Assembly (NCBI GenBank): GCA_001657385.1
Contig: LYSZ01000002.1
Location: forward strand, 469,210 to 533,209
Length of the DNA stretch: 64,000 bases
Source of the DNA: Parvularcula sp. BBD 1991-13
GTDB taxonomy: Bacteria; Pseudomonadota; Alphaproteobacteria; Caulobacterales; Parvularculaceae
Direction: 5' to 3'
Shown: positions 23,717 to 32,543 of the stretch, in pieces
Position numbering within the stretch: position 1 is the stretch's first letter
Layout: each line of letters opens with the position of its first letter
The notes under the pieces: model-generated
What the model saw: only the letters and a program-made list of their open reading frames with translations
The model's database searches: none
What the model was told of the DNA's origin: nothing
Position numbers and translations under genes: made by a program

Positions 23717-24358
23717 ATGCGCATGCTGTTGAAGAAATCCGCCGCCGTTCTCGCCGTTCTCGGCCTGCCCGCGCTCCTTGCGTCGGGCTGCGTCAAGGCG
23801 GCGACGTCCACGGTCGACGCGGCTGTCGGTCTCAGTTCGGGCGCCGTCGGGGCGGGCGTCGGCGTCGCCGGGGCCGCGGCGGGCGCCGCCCACGCGGATC
23901 TGGATCGGCGCGGGCGCGGCCATGATGATCAGCATAATGCCGGTCAGCATCATGACGACCCGCGTCCGTTCGATCCCACCGCCGACGCCATGATGGATGT
24001 CGACGCCGCACTGGCGGCGGCCCGCGCGAGCGGACGGCGCGTGCTCCTGGCGCTGGGCGGGAACTGGTGCCACGACAGTCGCGGGCTGGCGGCGAAATTC
24101 CGCGAGCCGGAACTCGCCGCGCTGATCGACGCCGGGTATGAACTCGTCTGGGTCGATGTCGGCTACCGCGACCGCAATCTCGACGTGGCGCGGCGCTTTG
24201 GCGTCGATGCGCTTTACGGCACGCCGACGGTGCTGATTCTGTCGCCGGAGGGAAAGCTGCTCAACGCCGATACGGTCCATGAATGGCGCACGGCGGATTC
24301 CATCCCCTATGACGACACGCTCGCCTATTTCCGGCGTTTCGCGCCGCAAAACCGGTGA
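23717..24358 (+). CDS. Thioredoxin-like lipoprotein with a single active-site Cys
   Basis: A 213-residue protein with a lipoprotein signal (LLASGC), a Gly/Ala/Val-rich linker, a His/Asp-rich stretch (DDQHNAGQHHDDP), then a thioredoxin fold from about residue 85. The active site reads GGNWCHDSRG near residue 118, so the second Cys of the usual C-x-x-C is Ser. YGTPTVLILSPEG carries the cis-Pro. It may act as a thiol-binding or monothiol protein in the periplasm. The His-rich stretch could bind metal. AAAGG precedes the start; it follows metY closely. Confidence 0.8.
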   Translation: MRMLLKKSAAVLAVLGLPALLASGCVKAATSTVDAAVGLSSGAVGAGVGVAGAAAGAAHADLDRRGRGHDDQHNAGQHHDDPRPFDPTADAMMDVDAALAAARASGRRVLLALGGNWCHDSRGLAAKFREPELAALIDAGYELVWVDVGYRDRNLDVARRFGVDALYGTPTVLILSPEGKLLNADTVHEWRTADSIPYDDTLAYFRRFAPQNR

Positions 24359-24403
24359 TCCGCTTTTGCTGCAACACGCTCCAGGCGTGATCAGCGCCCG
24401 CGG

Positions 24404-25594
24404 TCAGCTCTGATTTTCCGCCGTGCGCTGATCGTCCGTCCAGTAAGAGACGCAAGGGATCTTTTCCTTGTTGCAGCGGTGAGCGTATTTCCTCGCGATC
24501 TCGGTGACTTCCTCCAGCAGCCCCTCTTCCAGGGTGATGGGATCGAGACCGAGGCCGAGCAGGCGGCGATTTTCCACGTGCAGGTCGTTTTCCGCCGCTT
24601 CCTTGCGCGGGTTGTTGACATAGGCGATTTCCGCGCCGGTCTTGTCGGCGATCAGCTTGGCCAGATCGCGCACCCGGTGGGTTTCGGTCATCTGGTTCAG
24701 GATGCGCACGCGCTCGCCGGTCTGCGGCGGCGTGTTGACCGCAAGCTCGATGCATTTGACCGTATCCTGAAGGTGGATGAAGGCCCGCGTCTGTCCGCCG
24801 GTGCCGTGAACGGTCATGGGAAAGCCGACCGCCGCCTGCATCAGGAAACGGTTCAGAACGGTGCCGTAGTCTCCGTCATAGTCGAAACGGTTGATGAGGC
24901 GCTCGTCGCGTTTGGTTTCGGCGGTTTGCGTTCCCCAGACGATCCCCTGGTGCAGGTCGGTGATTTTCAGCCCGTCATTCTTGTTATAGAATGCGAAGAG
25001 AAGCTGGTCCTGCGTCTTCGTCATGTGATAGATCGAGCCCGGATTGGCTGGATACAGAATTTCCTGCTGGATCTCGCGCCCGTCCTCGGTTTCAATCTTC
25101 ACCGGCAGGTAGCCTTCGGGGATCTTCATCCCGGCGGTGCCGTAGCCGTAAACGCCCATCGTGCCAAGGTGGACGAGATGCGCGTCCACGCCCGCCTCGA
25201 CGATGGCGGCGAGGACGTTGTTGGTGGCGTTCAGGTTGTTATCGACCGTATACCGCTTGTGATAGGACGATTTCATGGAGTAGGGCGCGGCGCGTTGTTC
25301 GGCGAAATGGATGATGGCGTCCGGCGCGTCGTCCCTGATCAGGTTCATCAGCCGCGCATAGTTTTTGGCCGCGTCGATATTCTCGAACCGGATGCGCTTG
25401 CCGGAGACCTGCTCCCAGGCGTCGAGCCGGGTGGAGACGGGCTGGATCGGGGTGAGGGACTCCACCTCCAGTTCGATGTCGATCTTTCGCCGGGACAGGT
25501 TGTCCACGATCACGACCTCGTGGCCCATATTCGACAGGTGCAGCGCTGTGGGCCAGCCGCAGAAGCCGTCGCCGCCCATGACCAGGATTTTCAT
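24404..25594 (-). CDS. sqdB: UDP-sulfoquinovose synthase (SqdB/SQD1-like)
   Basis: A 396-residue extended short-chain dehydrogenase that converts UDP-glucose plus sulfite to UDP-sulfoquinovose. Family features are the nucleotide site GGDGFCGWPTALHLS, SRRKIDIELEVESLTPI, the sulfite-site region HFAEQRAAPYSM, HLGTMGVYG, the catalytic Tyr-x3-Lys YHMTKTQ, and TDLHQGIVWG. GAAGG precedes the ATG. The product is the head-group donor for sulfolipid SQDG or for a sulfonated surface sugar. No SqdX/SqdD-type transferase is clearly recognisable, so the neighbouring polysaccharide genes leave either use open. Confidence 0.9.
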   Translation of the reverse strand: MKILVMGGDGFCGWPTALHLSNMGHEVVIVDNLSRRKIDIELEVESLTPIQPVSTRLDAWEQVSGKRIRFENIDAAKNYARLMNLIRDDAPDAIIHFAEQRAAPYSMKSSYHKRYTVDNNLNATNNVLAAIVEAGVDAHLVHLGTMGVYGYGTAGMKIPEGYLPVKIETEDGREIQQEILYPANPGSIYHMTKTQDQLLFAFYNKNDGLKITDLHQGIVWGTQTAETKRDERLINRFDYDGDYGTVLNRFLMQAAVGFPMTVHGTGGQTRAFIHLQDTVKCIELAVNTPPQTGERVRILNQMTETHRVRDLAKLIADKTGAEIAYVNNPRKEAAENDLHVENRRLLGLGLDPITLEEGLLEEVTEIARKYAHRCNKEKIPCVSYWTDDQRTAENQS

Positions 25595-25923
25595 CGCCCT
25601 TCTCCAACTTTTCGAGATGCGGGGCCGCGCCCGTCCGGCCCGCGCTGTAGCCGCTCTCTTAAAATGTCAGGGGCGCAAAGCACAACCCCTTGATGCGCCG
25701 CGCCGCAGATGGCCCGTCGCGGCTGGCGGTGCGGCGCGATCCTTTTCGCCGGGAGGGGCGTTTGCGAGGATTCCGCGCCGCGACAGGCCCTGACCGGCGG
25801 GAGCCTCCCCAGGCGTGTTGGCGCGCGGGTTGTCTTGCGGGCTGGCTGGCTTCATCCGCCCTGCGGCGGTTGCATGGACGCCGCCGCGCGCAAGCATGGC
25901 GCTAGAACGCCGCGCCGCGCGCG
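25595..25923. other. Intergenic gap between sqdB and rfbD
   Basis: About 330 bases, GC-rich. I see no supported gene, tRNA or clear terminator. It should hold the sqdB promoter and the end of the rfbB-rfbD transcript. Confidence 0.5.
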
Positions 25924-26808
25924 TCAGGCTTGCGGGTCCGCGTCCTTGAGGGCGGTCAGGGTCTGGCGCAGGCCGAGCCGCCAGTCGGGCTGGGCGACGC
26001 CGAAGTCGCGCTCAATCCTGGCGCAGTCGAGAACCGTGCGCAGCGGGCGCTGCGCCGGCGTCGGGTAGTCCGTCGTCGGAATGGGCGCAACGGCGCAGGC
26101 GAGGCCGGCGACCTCGAAGATTTTCTCCGCAAAGCCCGCCCAGCTCACCGCGGGCGCGCCCTGGAAATGGTAGAGGCCGTTACCCGGCGCGCCGCGGCGT
26201 TTCTTCGCGGCGATGGTGAGGGCGGCCCTGGCGATGTCGCGGGCGTAGGTCGGCCCGCCGATCTGGTCGTCGACGATGGTCAGCGCGTCGCGCGCCTCGC
26301 CCAGGCGCAGCATCGTCTTGACGAAGTTTCCGCCATGTTCGGAAAACACCCAGGAGGTGCGGATGACGACGCTGTCCGGATGCGCGTCGAGGGCGGCGTC
26401 TTCCCCCGCCTGCTTGGTGGCGCCGTAGACGTTGAGCGGGTTGACGGCGTCGTCTTCCCTGTACGGCGCATCGGCCGTGCCGTCGAACACGTAATCGGTC
26501 GACAGGTGAATGAAGACCGCGCCCGCCGCGTTCGCGGCGGCGGCGATTTCGCCCGTCGCCGCGGCGTTGAGCCGGTGCGCGGCCGCCTTGTCGTCCTCGG
26601 CCTTGTCGACGGCGGTGTAGGCGGCGGCGTTGATGACGGCGTCGGGCGCAAACCCTTCGACCGCCGCCGTCGCCGCGCCGGGACTTTCGAGGTCGGCCGC
26701 GCCGCGCCCCATGGCGGCCGCCTCGTGGCCCACCCCTTCATGCGCCGGCGCCTCTTCGATCAGGCAGCGGGCGACCTGTCCGTTTTCTCCGAAGATCAGT
26801 ATGCGCAT
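25924..26808 (-). CDS. rfbD: dTDP-4-dehydrorhamnose reductase
   Basis: A 294-residue short-chain dehydrogenase catalysing the last step of dTDP-L-rhamnose synthesis. It shows the FGENGQVAR dinucleotide-binding turn, NAAAYTAVDKAEDD, STDYVFDG, the catalytic Tyr-x3-Lys in YGATKQAGE and IRTSWVFSE, all typical of RfbD. It lies 33 bases downstream of rfbB on the same strand. The partner genes rfbA and rfbC are not in this window, so they must be elsewhere for a complete pathway. Confidence 0.95.
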   Translation of the reverse strand: MRILIFGENGQVARCLIEEAPAHEGVGHEAAAMGRGAADLESPGAATAAVEGFAPDAVINAAAYTAVDKAEDDKAAAHRLNAAATGEIAAAANAAGAVFIHLSTDYVFDGTADAPYREDDAVNPLNVYGATKQAGEDAALDAHPDSVVIRTSWVFSEHGGNFVKTMLRLGEARDALTIVDDQIGGPTYARDIARAALTIAAKKRRGAPGNGLYHFQGAPAVSWAGFAEKIFEVAGLACAVAPIPTTDYPTPAQRPLRTVLDCARIERDFGVAQPDWRLGLRQTLTALKDADPQA

Positions 26809-26841
26809 GGCTTGTCCCGTATCGCGTTGGACCGTTGGCGG

Positions 26842-27915
26842 TTACGCGCCGCTTTGCCCGGCGTCGTCCTTGCCGAGCCCCTGGCGGCGGGAGACGTCGA
26901 AGCCTTTCTCGCGGATCCGCCGCCACCAGTCGCGGTTTTCAAGATACCACACAACCGTCCGGCGCATGCCCTCCTCGATGGAGACCGACGGCGACCAGCC
27001 AAGCGTCCGCTCGATCTTGTCGCAATTGATGGCGTAGCGCTTGTCGTGCCCCGGACGATCGTCGACAAAGGCAATGAGATCGGCGTGCGGCGCATGGGCC
27101 GATTGGCCGAGCGTATCGTCGAGAATGGCGCAGATCATGCGAATAAGCTCGATGTTGGTCCGCTCGGCGCGGCCGCCGATATTGTAGATCTCGCCCGGTT
27201 CGCCCTGCGCCGCGACAAGCAGGAGCGCCTCGGCGTGGTCGCCCACATAGAGCCAGTCGCGCACATTGTCGCCCTTGCCGTAGACGGGGATCGGCCGGCC
27301 TTCGAGGGCGTTGAGCACCACCACCGGGATCAGCTTTTCCGGAAACTGGTAAGGGCCGTAATTGTTGGAACAGTTCGTCACCACCACCGGCAGGCCGAAC
27401 GTCTCGTGCCACGCCCGCGCCAGCATGTCCGAAGACGCCTTGGCGGCGGAATAGGGCGAGTTGGGCTGGTAGGGCGAGGTCTCGGTGAATTCGCCCGTGG
27501 GGCCGAGCGAGCCGTACACCTCGTCCGTGGAGATATGGTGGAACCGGAAATCCGCCGGCGCCGCGCCGCTCTCGACATAGGCGCGCGCCGCCTGCAACAG
27601 GCTGTAGGTTCCAATGATGTTGGCGTCGATGAAGGCCCGCGGCCCGTCGATCGACCGGTCCACATGGGTCTCCGCGGCGAGGTTCATGACCGCGTCGGGC
27701 CTGAACGACGCGATCAGGTCGGTCATGGCCGCCTGGTCGCAGATATCGTGCTGCGCGAATGCGTAGCCGGGGGCGTCGGCGACCGCCGCCACGTTGTCGA
27801 GGTTGGCCGCATAGGTCAGCTTGTCGACGTTCAGCACCTCGTGGCCGTCCGCGACGGCCTGGCGCACCACCGCCGATCCGATAAAGCCGGCCCCGCCGGT
27901 TACAATTAGTCTCAT
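26842..27915 (-). CDS. rfbB: dTDP-glucose 4,6-dehydratase
   Basis: A 357-residue extended SDR enzyme. It has GGAGFIGSAVVR, DKLTYAANLDN, NLAAETHVDRSIDGP, the active-site triad region STDEVYGSLG with the catalytic Tyr-x3-Lys in YSAAKASSD, and NCSNNYGPYQFPEKLIP. These are diagnostic of RfbB rather than other epimerases. It makes the dTDP-4-keto-6-deoxyglucose intermediate for rhamnose. It heads a two-gene minus-strand operon with rfbD, divergent from the glycosyltransferase unit. Confidence 0.96.
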   Translation of the reverse strand: MRLIVTGGAGFIGSAVVRQAVADGHEVLNVDKLTYAANLDNVAAVADAPGYAFAQHDICDQAAMTDLIASFRPDAVMNLAAETHVDRSIDGPRAFIDANIIGTYSLLQAARAYVESGAAPADFRFHHISTDEVYGSLGPTGEFTETSPYQPNSPYSAAKASSDMLARAWHETFGLPVVVTNCSNNYGPYQFPEKLIPVVVLNALEGRPIPVYGKGDNVRDWLYVGDHAEALLLVAAQGEPGEIYNIGGRAERTNIELIRMICAILDDTLGQSAHAPHADLIAFVDDRPGHDKRYAINCDKIERTLGWSPSVSIEEGMRRTVVWYLENRDWWRRIREKGFDVSRRQGLGKDDAGQSGA

Positions 27916-28321
27916 GAAACGCTCCCGCTGCGCGCTGTTGGCATTGTCTCTGATCCTCCCCGCCGCTCGCCGTCCGGTTGCAATAAACGCGCCGTTTTCT
28001 CTAGCATAGGCTGCGGCGAAAAGAACCCGCCCAGAAGGCCGGAGACGGTCGGAAAAGGCCAGGAAAGGAACCCGGCCGGCTTCGGAGGGCGCGCGCTCCC
28101 CCCACGCCGTTCATGGCGCCTATGATGGGCGGCATGGTTGCAAGGCCCGGTTAATAGTCGGGCAATATGGTTGTTTCATGTCGGGCCTCGCCAATTGGTT
28201 AACCGACCGCGCGTAAAATGCGCCGCCGTTGGACATGGCGGCGAAGCGGGATTATCCGTTTGGCGCGCTTTGCGGCGTCCGCCGTATTGCAGCCGCGTTT
28301 TCAAGGGACGCTACGGATCGT
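27916..28321. other. Divergent intergenic region between rfbB and the glycosyltransferase operon
   Basis: About 405 bases holding the outward promoters of both polysaccharide transcription units. Composition is lower in GC from 28130 to 28230 (for example TTAATAGTCGGGCAATATGG), where the plus-strand promoter probably lies. No gene or convincing -35/-10 pair could be fixed. Confidence 0.5.
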
Positions 28322-29548
28322 ATGAAGATCGCCTTTTTCTCTCCGGCCTGGCCCGCCGCCAACGCCCAGAACGGCGTCGCCACCTATGTCGAGGTGATGA
28401 CGCGCGCGCTTGAGCGGGCCGGTTGCCGGTGCGTCGTGATTACGCCGCATGTGCATGGCGAGGCGGCGGACAACGTCATTCCCCTCAAATTCCCGAAGGC
28501 TGCGGGGCCGGCCGCCCTGGTCGAACGGCTGCGCCACGCGCTTGGCGATCCGGACGAGATCTATCGCGGGAAATTCATTCGCGCCGTCGCCGCCGCGCTC
28601 GAAGAGGCGTCGAGGGACGGGCCCTTGGACCTGTTCGAAATCGAGGAAAGCTTCGGCTGGGCCCATGAGCTGAAAGACGCAGCCCCCTGTCCGGTCTTCA
28701 TGCGCACCCACGGGCCGCATTTCCTGGGGCATTTCGGCGTCTTCATGGAAAAAGACAAACGCCGCGTCGCCCGCGAAGGAGAGGCGCTGAAGACCTGTCT
28801 TGCGCTGTCAAGCCCGTCGCCCGGCCTCCTTGCGGAGACAACCTCCCACTACGGATCGCTTTCGTCCAACGCCGCGACGATCGCCAATCCGGTGGAATTT
28901 CCAGCGCCGGAGGCGCGCTGGCGCCTGGACGACTGCGACCGCAACATGCTTCTTTTCGTCGGCCGTTTCGACCGGCGCAAAGGCGCCGACATCGCGCTGG
29001 AGATGTTTGCGCGCCTCGCGCCGCTCTATCCGGACCTGCGCCTCGTCATGGCGGGCAAGGACAACGGCCTGCCGGACGGCGAGGGGGGCGTGCTGAAATT
29101 CGAGGCTTACGCGGCGCGTTTTCTCGACAAGGCCGTGCGCGAGCGGGTGACGTTTCTCGGGCCGAGGCCGCAGCCCGAACTCCACGCGCTCCGCCGCAAG
29201 GCGTTTTTATGCGTCCATTCCTCGCGGTTCGAGACGTTTCATTATGCGCTGCTGGAAGCGCTGGTCCTCGGCGCGCCGGTGGTGGCGTCCGCGACCTACG
29301 GGCCTTGTGAATTCCTCAAGCCGGGGCAAGACCTGCTCGTTGCGGATATCGAGGACGCCGAGGGGCTCGCCGCGCATGCGGCGTCCCTCCTCGACGCGCC
29401 GGCGCGGGCCGCCGCCATGGCCGAGGCCGGGCGCGAGGCCGCGTATGAATGCTTTTCTCCGGATCTTGTCGCGGCGCAATACCTGTCCTTCTGCCGGGGC
29501 GTTCTGGAAAGCCGCGCCGCTCCGGCGGGGGGCGGCGGGGACGCCTGA
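28322..29548 (+). CDS. GT4-family glycosyltransferase
   Basis: A 408-residue GT-B glycosyltransferase. The N-terminal half starts MKIAFFSPAWPAANAQNGVATY with the Gly-rich acceptor loop. The C-terminal group 1 domain shows VGRFDRRKGADIALE, LVMAGKDNG and the E-x7-E-like FETFHYALLEALVLGAPVVAS nucleotide-sugar site. It is the first gene of a plus-strand unit with a Wzy/ligase-like protein and a flippase, so it most likely adds a sugar to an exported polysaccharide. A sulfoquinovosyl role is possible given SqdB nearby, but only by position. Confidence 0.85.
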   Translation: MKIAFFSPAWPAANAQNGVATYVEVMTRALERAGCRCVVITPHVHGEAADNVIPLKFPKAAGPAALVERLRHALGDPDEIYRGKFIRAVAAALEEASRDGPLDLFEIEESFGWAHELKDAAPCPVFMRTHGPHFLGHFGVFMEKDKRRVAREGEALKTCLALSSPSPGLLAETTSHYGSLSSNAATIANPVEFPAPEARWRLDDCDRNMLLFVGRFDRRKGADIALEMFARLAPLYPDLRLVMAGKDNGLPDGEGGVLKFEAYAARFLDKAVRERVTFLGPRPQPELHALRRKAFLCVHSSRFETFHYALLEALVLGAPVVASATYGPCEFLKPGQDLLVADIEDAEGLAAHAASLLDAPARAAAMAEAGREAAYECFSPDLVAAQYLSFCRGVLESRAAPAGGGGDA

Positions 29549-29551
29549 CGC

Positions 29552-31180
29552 ATGGGGCCGGACCTTACATCGATCGCCTACACCTCGCTGGCGGTAGTCG
29601 CGGGCGTCGTCGTCGCGCTGATGGTCTTCGACAAGGCGCAAAAGCCCCTGGTGTTCCGGATCGCCCTGCTGTGGTTCGGCGCAACGGCGATCGCTTTTCT
29701 GGCGCCCAGCGAACTTGTCGGCCTCGCGGCGATCGGCGCTCTCCTGCTCGTGCTCGGCCCGGCGGCCCCTGCGCAGCGGATCGGCATGTATGTCGCCTCG
29801 CTGGCGGTGCTGCCGAGTTATTTCGACGCCCATGTGCCGTTCCCCGGCATCAACTATCTCATCAATCTTGATTACGCGAAGCTCTCGACGCTGATCCTGC
29901 TCGGCCCGGTCTTCGCCTCGCGCCTGTTTTCGAAGCCGCCGCCGCTGTTGCGCACCGTCGATCGCTGCCTTCTGTTTTTCGTCCTGCTGACCGGGTTCAT
30001 GTCGATTCGCGATTTGCCCTTCACCAGCATGATGCGCGTGCTGGTCGACAATTTCCTGCTGATCTTCATTCCCTATGTCGCCATCAGCCGCGGGCTGAAA
30101 ACCCTCGACGACATGGACCTTGCGATCAAGTCGGCGTTCATGAGCGTGGCGATCCTGGCGGCGATCGGGGCGATTTCGACCGCCGTGTCGTGGAATTACT
30201 ACGGTTTTCTCGCCGAGGCGATCACACACAAGTTCTACACGGAGTATCGCAACGGCTTCCTGCGCATTCAGGCGACCCTGAACGGACCGCTCCTCGGGCT
30301 GGTCATGGGGCTGGGCGCGGCTTGCCTCGTCTATCTGCGCGCGGACCGGCGCATCTCCGCGATTGTCGCGGCGGGCCTGCTCGGGCTGTTTCTCGCGGTG
30401 ACGTTCGTGACCGGCGCGCGCGGCGGCTGGCTGGCGTCCATGGCGACGTTCGGTCTGTCGGTCTTTTTTCTCATGGCGGGCAAGGGGCTGCGCAAGCTGG
30501 CCATTCTCGGCATGATGGTCGGCGTCGTCGGGGTGTTCTGGCTCATTTTCAACGAAAGCGACGTCATCGACGATCAGTACGGGACCTTCGCCTATCGCGC
30601 CGAGTTGCTGCGCACCAGTCTTGAGCAGATCGCGGCGAGGCCGCTTCTCGGACAGGTCGATTTCCGCGAGAGCGCGCGCTTTGCCCATCTCATTCAGGGC
30701 GAGGGCATCGTCGACGTGGTCAACGGCTATCTCCAGGTGGTGCTCACCTACGGCCTGATCGGCCTTGGCCTTTATCTCGGCGCCTATATGACCACATTGG
30801 GACGCACGCTGAAGACCATCGGCGCGTTCGACGCCAGGCGCGATGCGGCCGCCGACAACCGGATGCGGCGCATCGTGGTGGTGATGGCCGCCGCGCAGAT
30901 CGGCTATCTGTCCATGATCATGACGGTGAGCGCGGTCTCCTATATCTGGAATTTCGGGTACCTGATCCTGTCGCTTTCCGCCGCCGCGGTGCGGGTCGCC
31001 GCGACGCTCGAAGCCCGGACTTGCGAATCCGAGGCGTCCGAATCCGAGGCGCCGGAATTGGAGACGCCGACCCCCGGAACGTCCGGCGCGGGCCCGTCCG
31101 AAGTTACGTCCAAAACGGAGGGCGCGGCGCGCGGGGCGGCGGTCCGGCCCAAACCCTACGGGGCGCGTTTTGTTCGCTAA
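29552..31180 (+). CDS. O-antigen ligase/polymerase-like polytopic membrane protein
   Basis: A 542-residue protein with about 10-12 transmembrane segments and a periplasmic loop of the Wzy/WaaL type (FVTGARGGWLAS, then a large loop at about 345-400 with RPLLGQVDF and a VNGYLQVVLTYGLIG return helix). The Arg-rich TGARGGWL motif is characteristic of the O-antigen ligase family. The C-terminal 60 residues are a soluble Glu/Ser/Pro/Thr-rich tail with imperfect ESEA repeats, which is unusual. It starts three bases after the glycosyltransferase stop and overlaps the flippase. Polymerase or ligase cannot be decided from sequence. Confidence 0.83.
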   Translation: MGPDLTSIAYTSLAVVAGVVVALMVFDKAQKPLVFRIALLWFGATAIAFLAPSELVGLAAIGALLLVLGPAAPAQRIGMYVASLAVLPSYFDAHVPFPGINYLINLDYAKLSTLILLGPVFASRLFSKPPPLLRTVDRCLLFFVLLTGFMSIRDLPFTSMMRVLVDNFLLIFIPYVAISRGLKTLDDMDLAIKSAFMSVAILAAIGAISTAVSWNYYGFLAEAITHKFYTEYRNGFLRIQATLNGPLLGLVMGLGAACLVYLRADRRISAIVAAGLLGLFLAVTFVTGARGGWLASMATFGLSVFFLMAGKGLRKLAILGMMVGVVGVFWLIFNESDVIDDQYGTFAYRAELLRTSLEQIAARPLLGQVDFRESARFAHLIQGEGIVDVVNGYLQVVLTYGLIGLGLYLGAYMTTLGRTLKTIGAFDARRDAAADNRMRRIVVVMAAAQIGYLSMIMTVSAVSYIWNFGYLILSLSAAAVRVAATLEARTCESEASESEAPELETPTPGTSGAGPSEVTSKTEGAARGAAVRPKPYGARFVR

Positions 31181-32543
31181 CATCAATACAAGGGCCGTCT
31201 ATGCGCGGATTCGCCCGGCGCTCGGCGACGGCACAAGCTCGCTGATCGGGCTGAACGGCCTGCGGGCGGTGTTGCGCCTGTTCAGCAACCTGATCCTGAC
31301 CCGCCTGCTCGCGCCGGAGGCGTTCGGCGTCGTCGCGATCCTGATCTCGGTCATGTACGTCCTCAACATGCTCACCGATCTCGGTTTCAGGGCGTATGTC
31401 ACGCGCCACGAGACCGCGGACGACGAGCTGTTGAAAACCGTCTGGACGGTTCGCTTCCTGCGCAACGCGCTGCTCGGCGCGGTGATGTTTCTCGGCGCGG
31501 ATCTGTTCGCCGCCGCCTACAACAATCCCGAGGTCGCCCTTGCGATGCGGGTGATCGCATGCAGTTTCTTCATCGAGGCGCTGATGAGCCTCGCCTTCGA
31601 AACCGGACAGCGCGAGCGGCGCGTCCTGCGCATCAGCTTTGTCGATTTCGGCCATTTCCTGACGATTTCCATCACGACGCTGATCGCGGCCTATGTTCTT
31701 CGCAATTACTGGGGGGCGGTGATCGGCATCATGGCGGGCTCGGTCTATCTGGTGTTCGCCAGTTACGTCCTGATCCCGCACCGTCCGGTCGGGTTCAGCC
31801 TCAACCGCGCGCACCTGGCCGATCTGTGGCGCTTCTCGCGGTACATCGTGCCCTCCAGCATGATCTCCATCGTGCTGATGCAGGCGGACAAAATTCTCGT
31901 CGCGAATTTTTTCCCGCTGGCGGAGCTGGGCAAATACATGCTCGCCGTCACCATTACACAGGTCGGCAAAAAGCTGGTCATGGAGTATCACGGCCGGGTG
32001 TTCTTCCCGCTCATGGCGCAGACGGAGCGCGACGATCCGGCAAACGCGAAACGGGTCTTTTACCGGTCGAGGCTGCGCTTCGCCGCGCTCCTGGCGTTCG
32101 GCATCGGCGGGTTGATCGGCGGCGGCGAGCTGGCGACGCGGATACTCTTCAACGACCTCTATATCGGTACGGGGCTGTATCTCAGCATCGTGTCCCTCGG
32201 TCTCCTCGGCGCGCTGTTTGTCGCGCCGGCGATGCATGCGCTGGTCGCCAAGGGGCATGTGCGGGTCAACCTGATCGCGAACGTCCTGAAGCTGGTCTGG
32301 CTCGCCGTCGCGACCCCCGTCGCGTACCAGATCTGGGGCACGGTCGGCATTATCACCGCCTTCGCCTTCGCGGAAATCGCGGTGGTGCCCTATCTGTGGC
32401 GCCGGCAGATCCAGCTCGGCATTTTCGACTTCAGGTACGAGGGGGTGCTGCTCGGCGCCGCGGGGCTCGGCGCGCTGATCGGCTACGCCGCCTACCGGAT
32501 TGCGACCGCTCTTGTCGCTGCGGGTTTCCTGCCCCATTTCTGA
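31170..32543 (+). CDS. Polysaccharide flippase (Wzx-like, MOP superfamily)
   Basis: A 457-residue membrane protein with about 12-14 helices and the N-terminal signature of oligosaccharide flippases (NGLRAVLRLFSNLILTRLLAPEAFGVVAI). It would move lipid-linked sugar units to the periplasm for the preceding polymerase or ligase. The only start that keeps the first helix complete is a TTG at 31170, overlapping the upstream gene by 11 bases and suggesting translational coupling. The next in-frame Met is too far inside. Confidence 0.85.
   Translation: MFANINTRAVYARIRPALGDGTSSLIGLNGLRAVLRLFSNLILTRLLAPEAFGVVAILISVMYVLNMLTDLGFRAYVTRHETADDELLKTVWTVRFLRNALLGAVMFLGADLFAAAYNNPEVALAMRVIACSFFIEALMSLAFETGQRERRVLRISFVDFGHFLTISITTLIAAYVLRNYWGAVIGIMAGSVYLVFASYVLIPHRPVGFSLNRAHLADLWRFSRYIVPSSMISIVLMQADKILVANFFPLAELGKYMLAVTITQVGKKLVMEYHGRVFFPLMAQTERDDPANAKRVFYRSRLRFAALLAFGIGGLIGGGELATRILFNDLYIGTGLYLSIVSLGLLGALFVAPAMHALVAKGHVRVNLIANVLKLVWLAVATPVAYQIWGTVGIITAFAFAEIAVVPYLWRRQIQLGIFDFRYEGVLLGAAGLGALIGYAAYRIATALVAAGFLPHF

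Noticed and set aside
29207..31186. 659-codon minus-strand frame opposite the ligase-like gene
   Set aside because: Highly charged, Asp/His/Gln/Arg-rich translation without family features, opposite a clear membrane protein; an antisense artefact of codon use.
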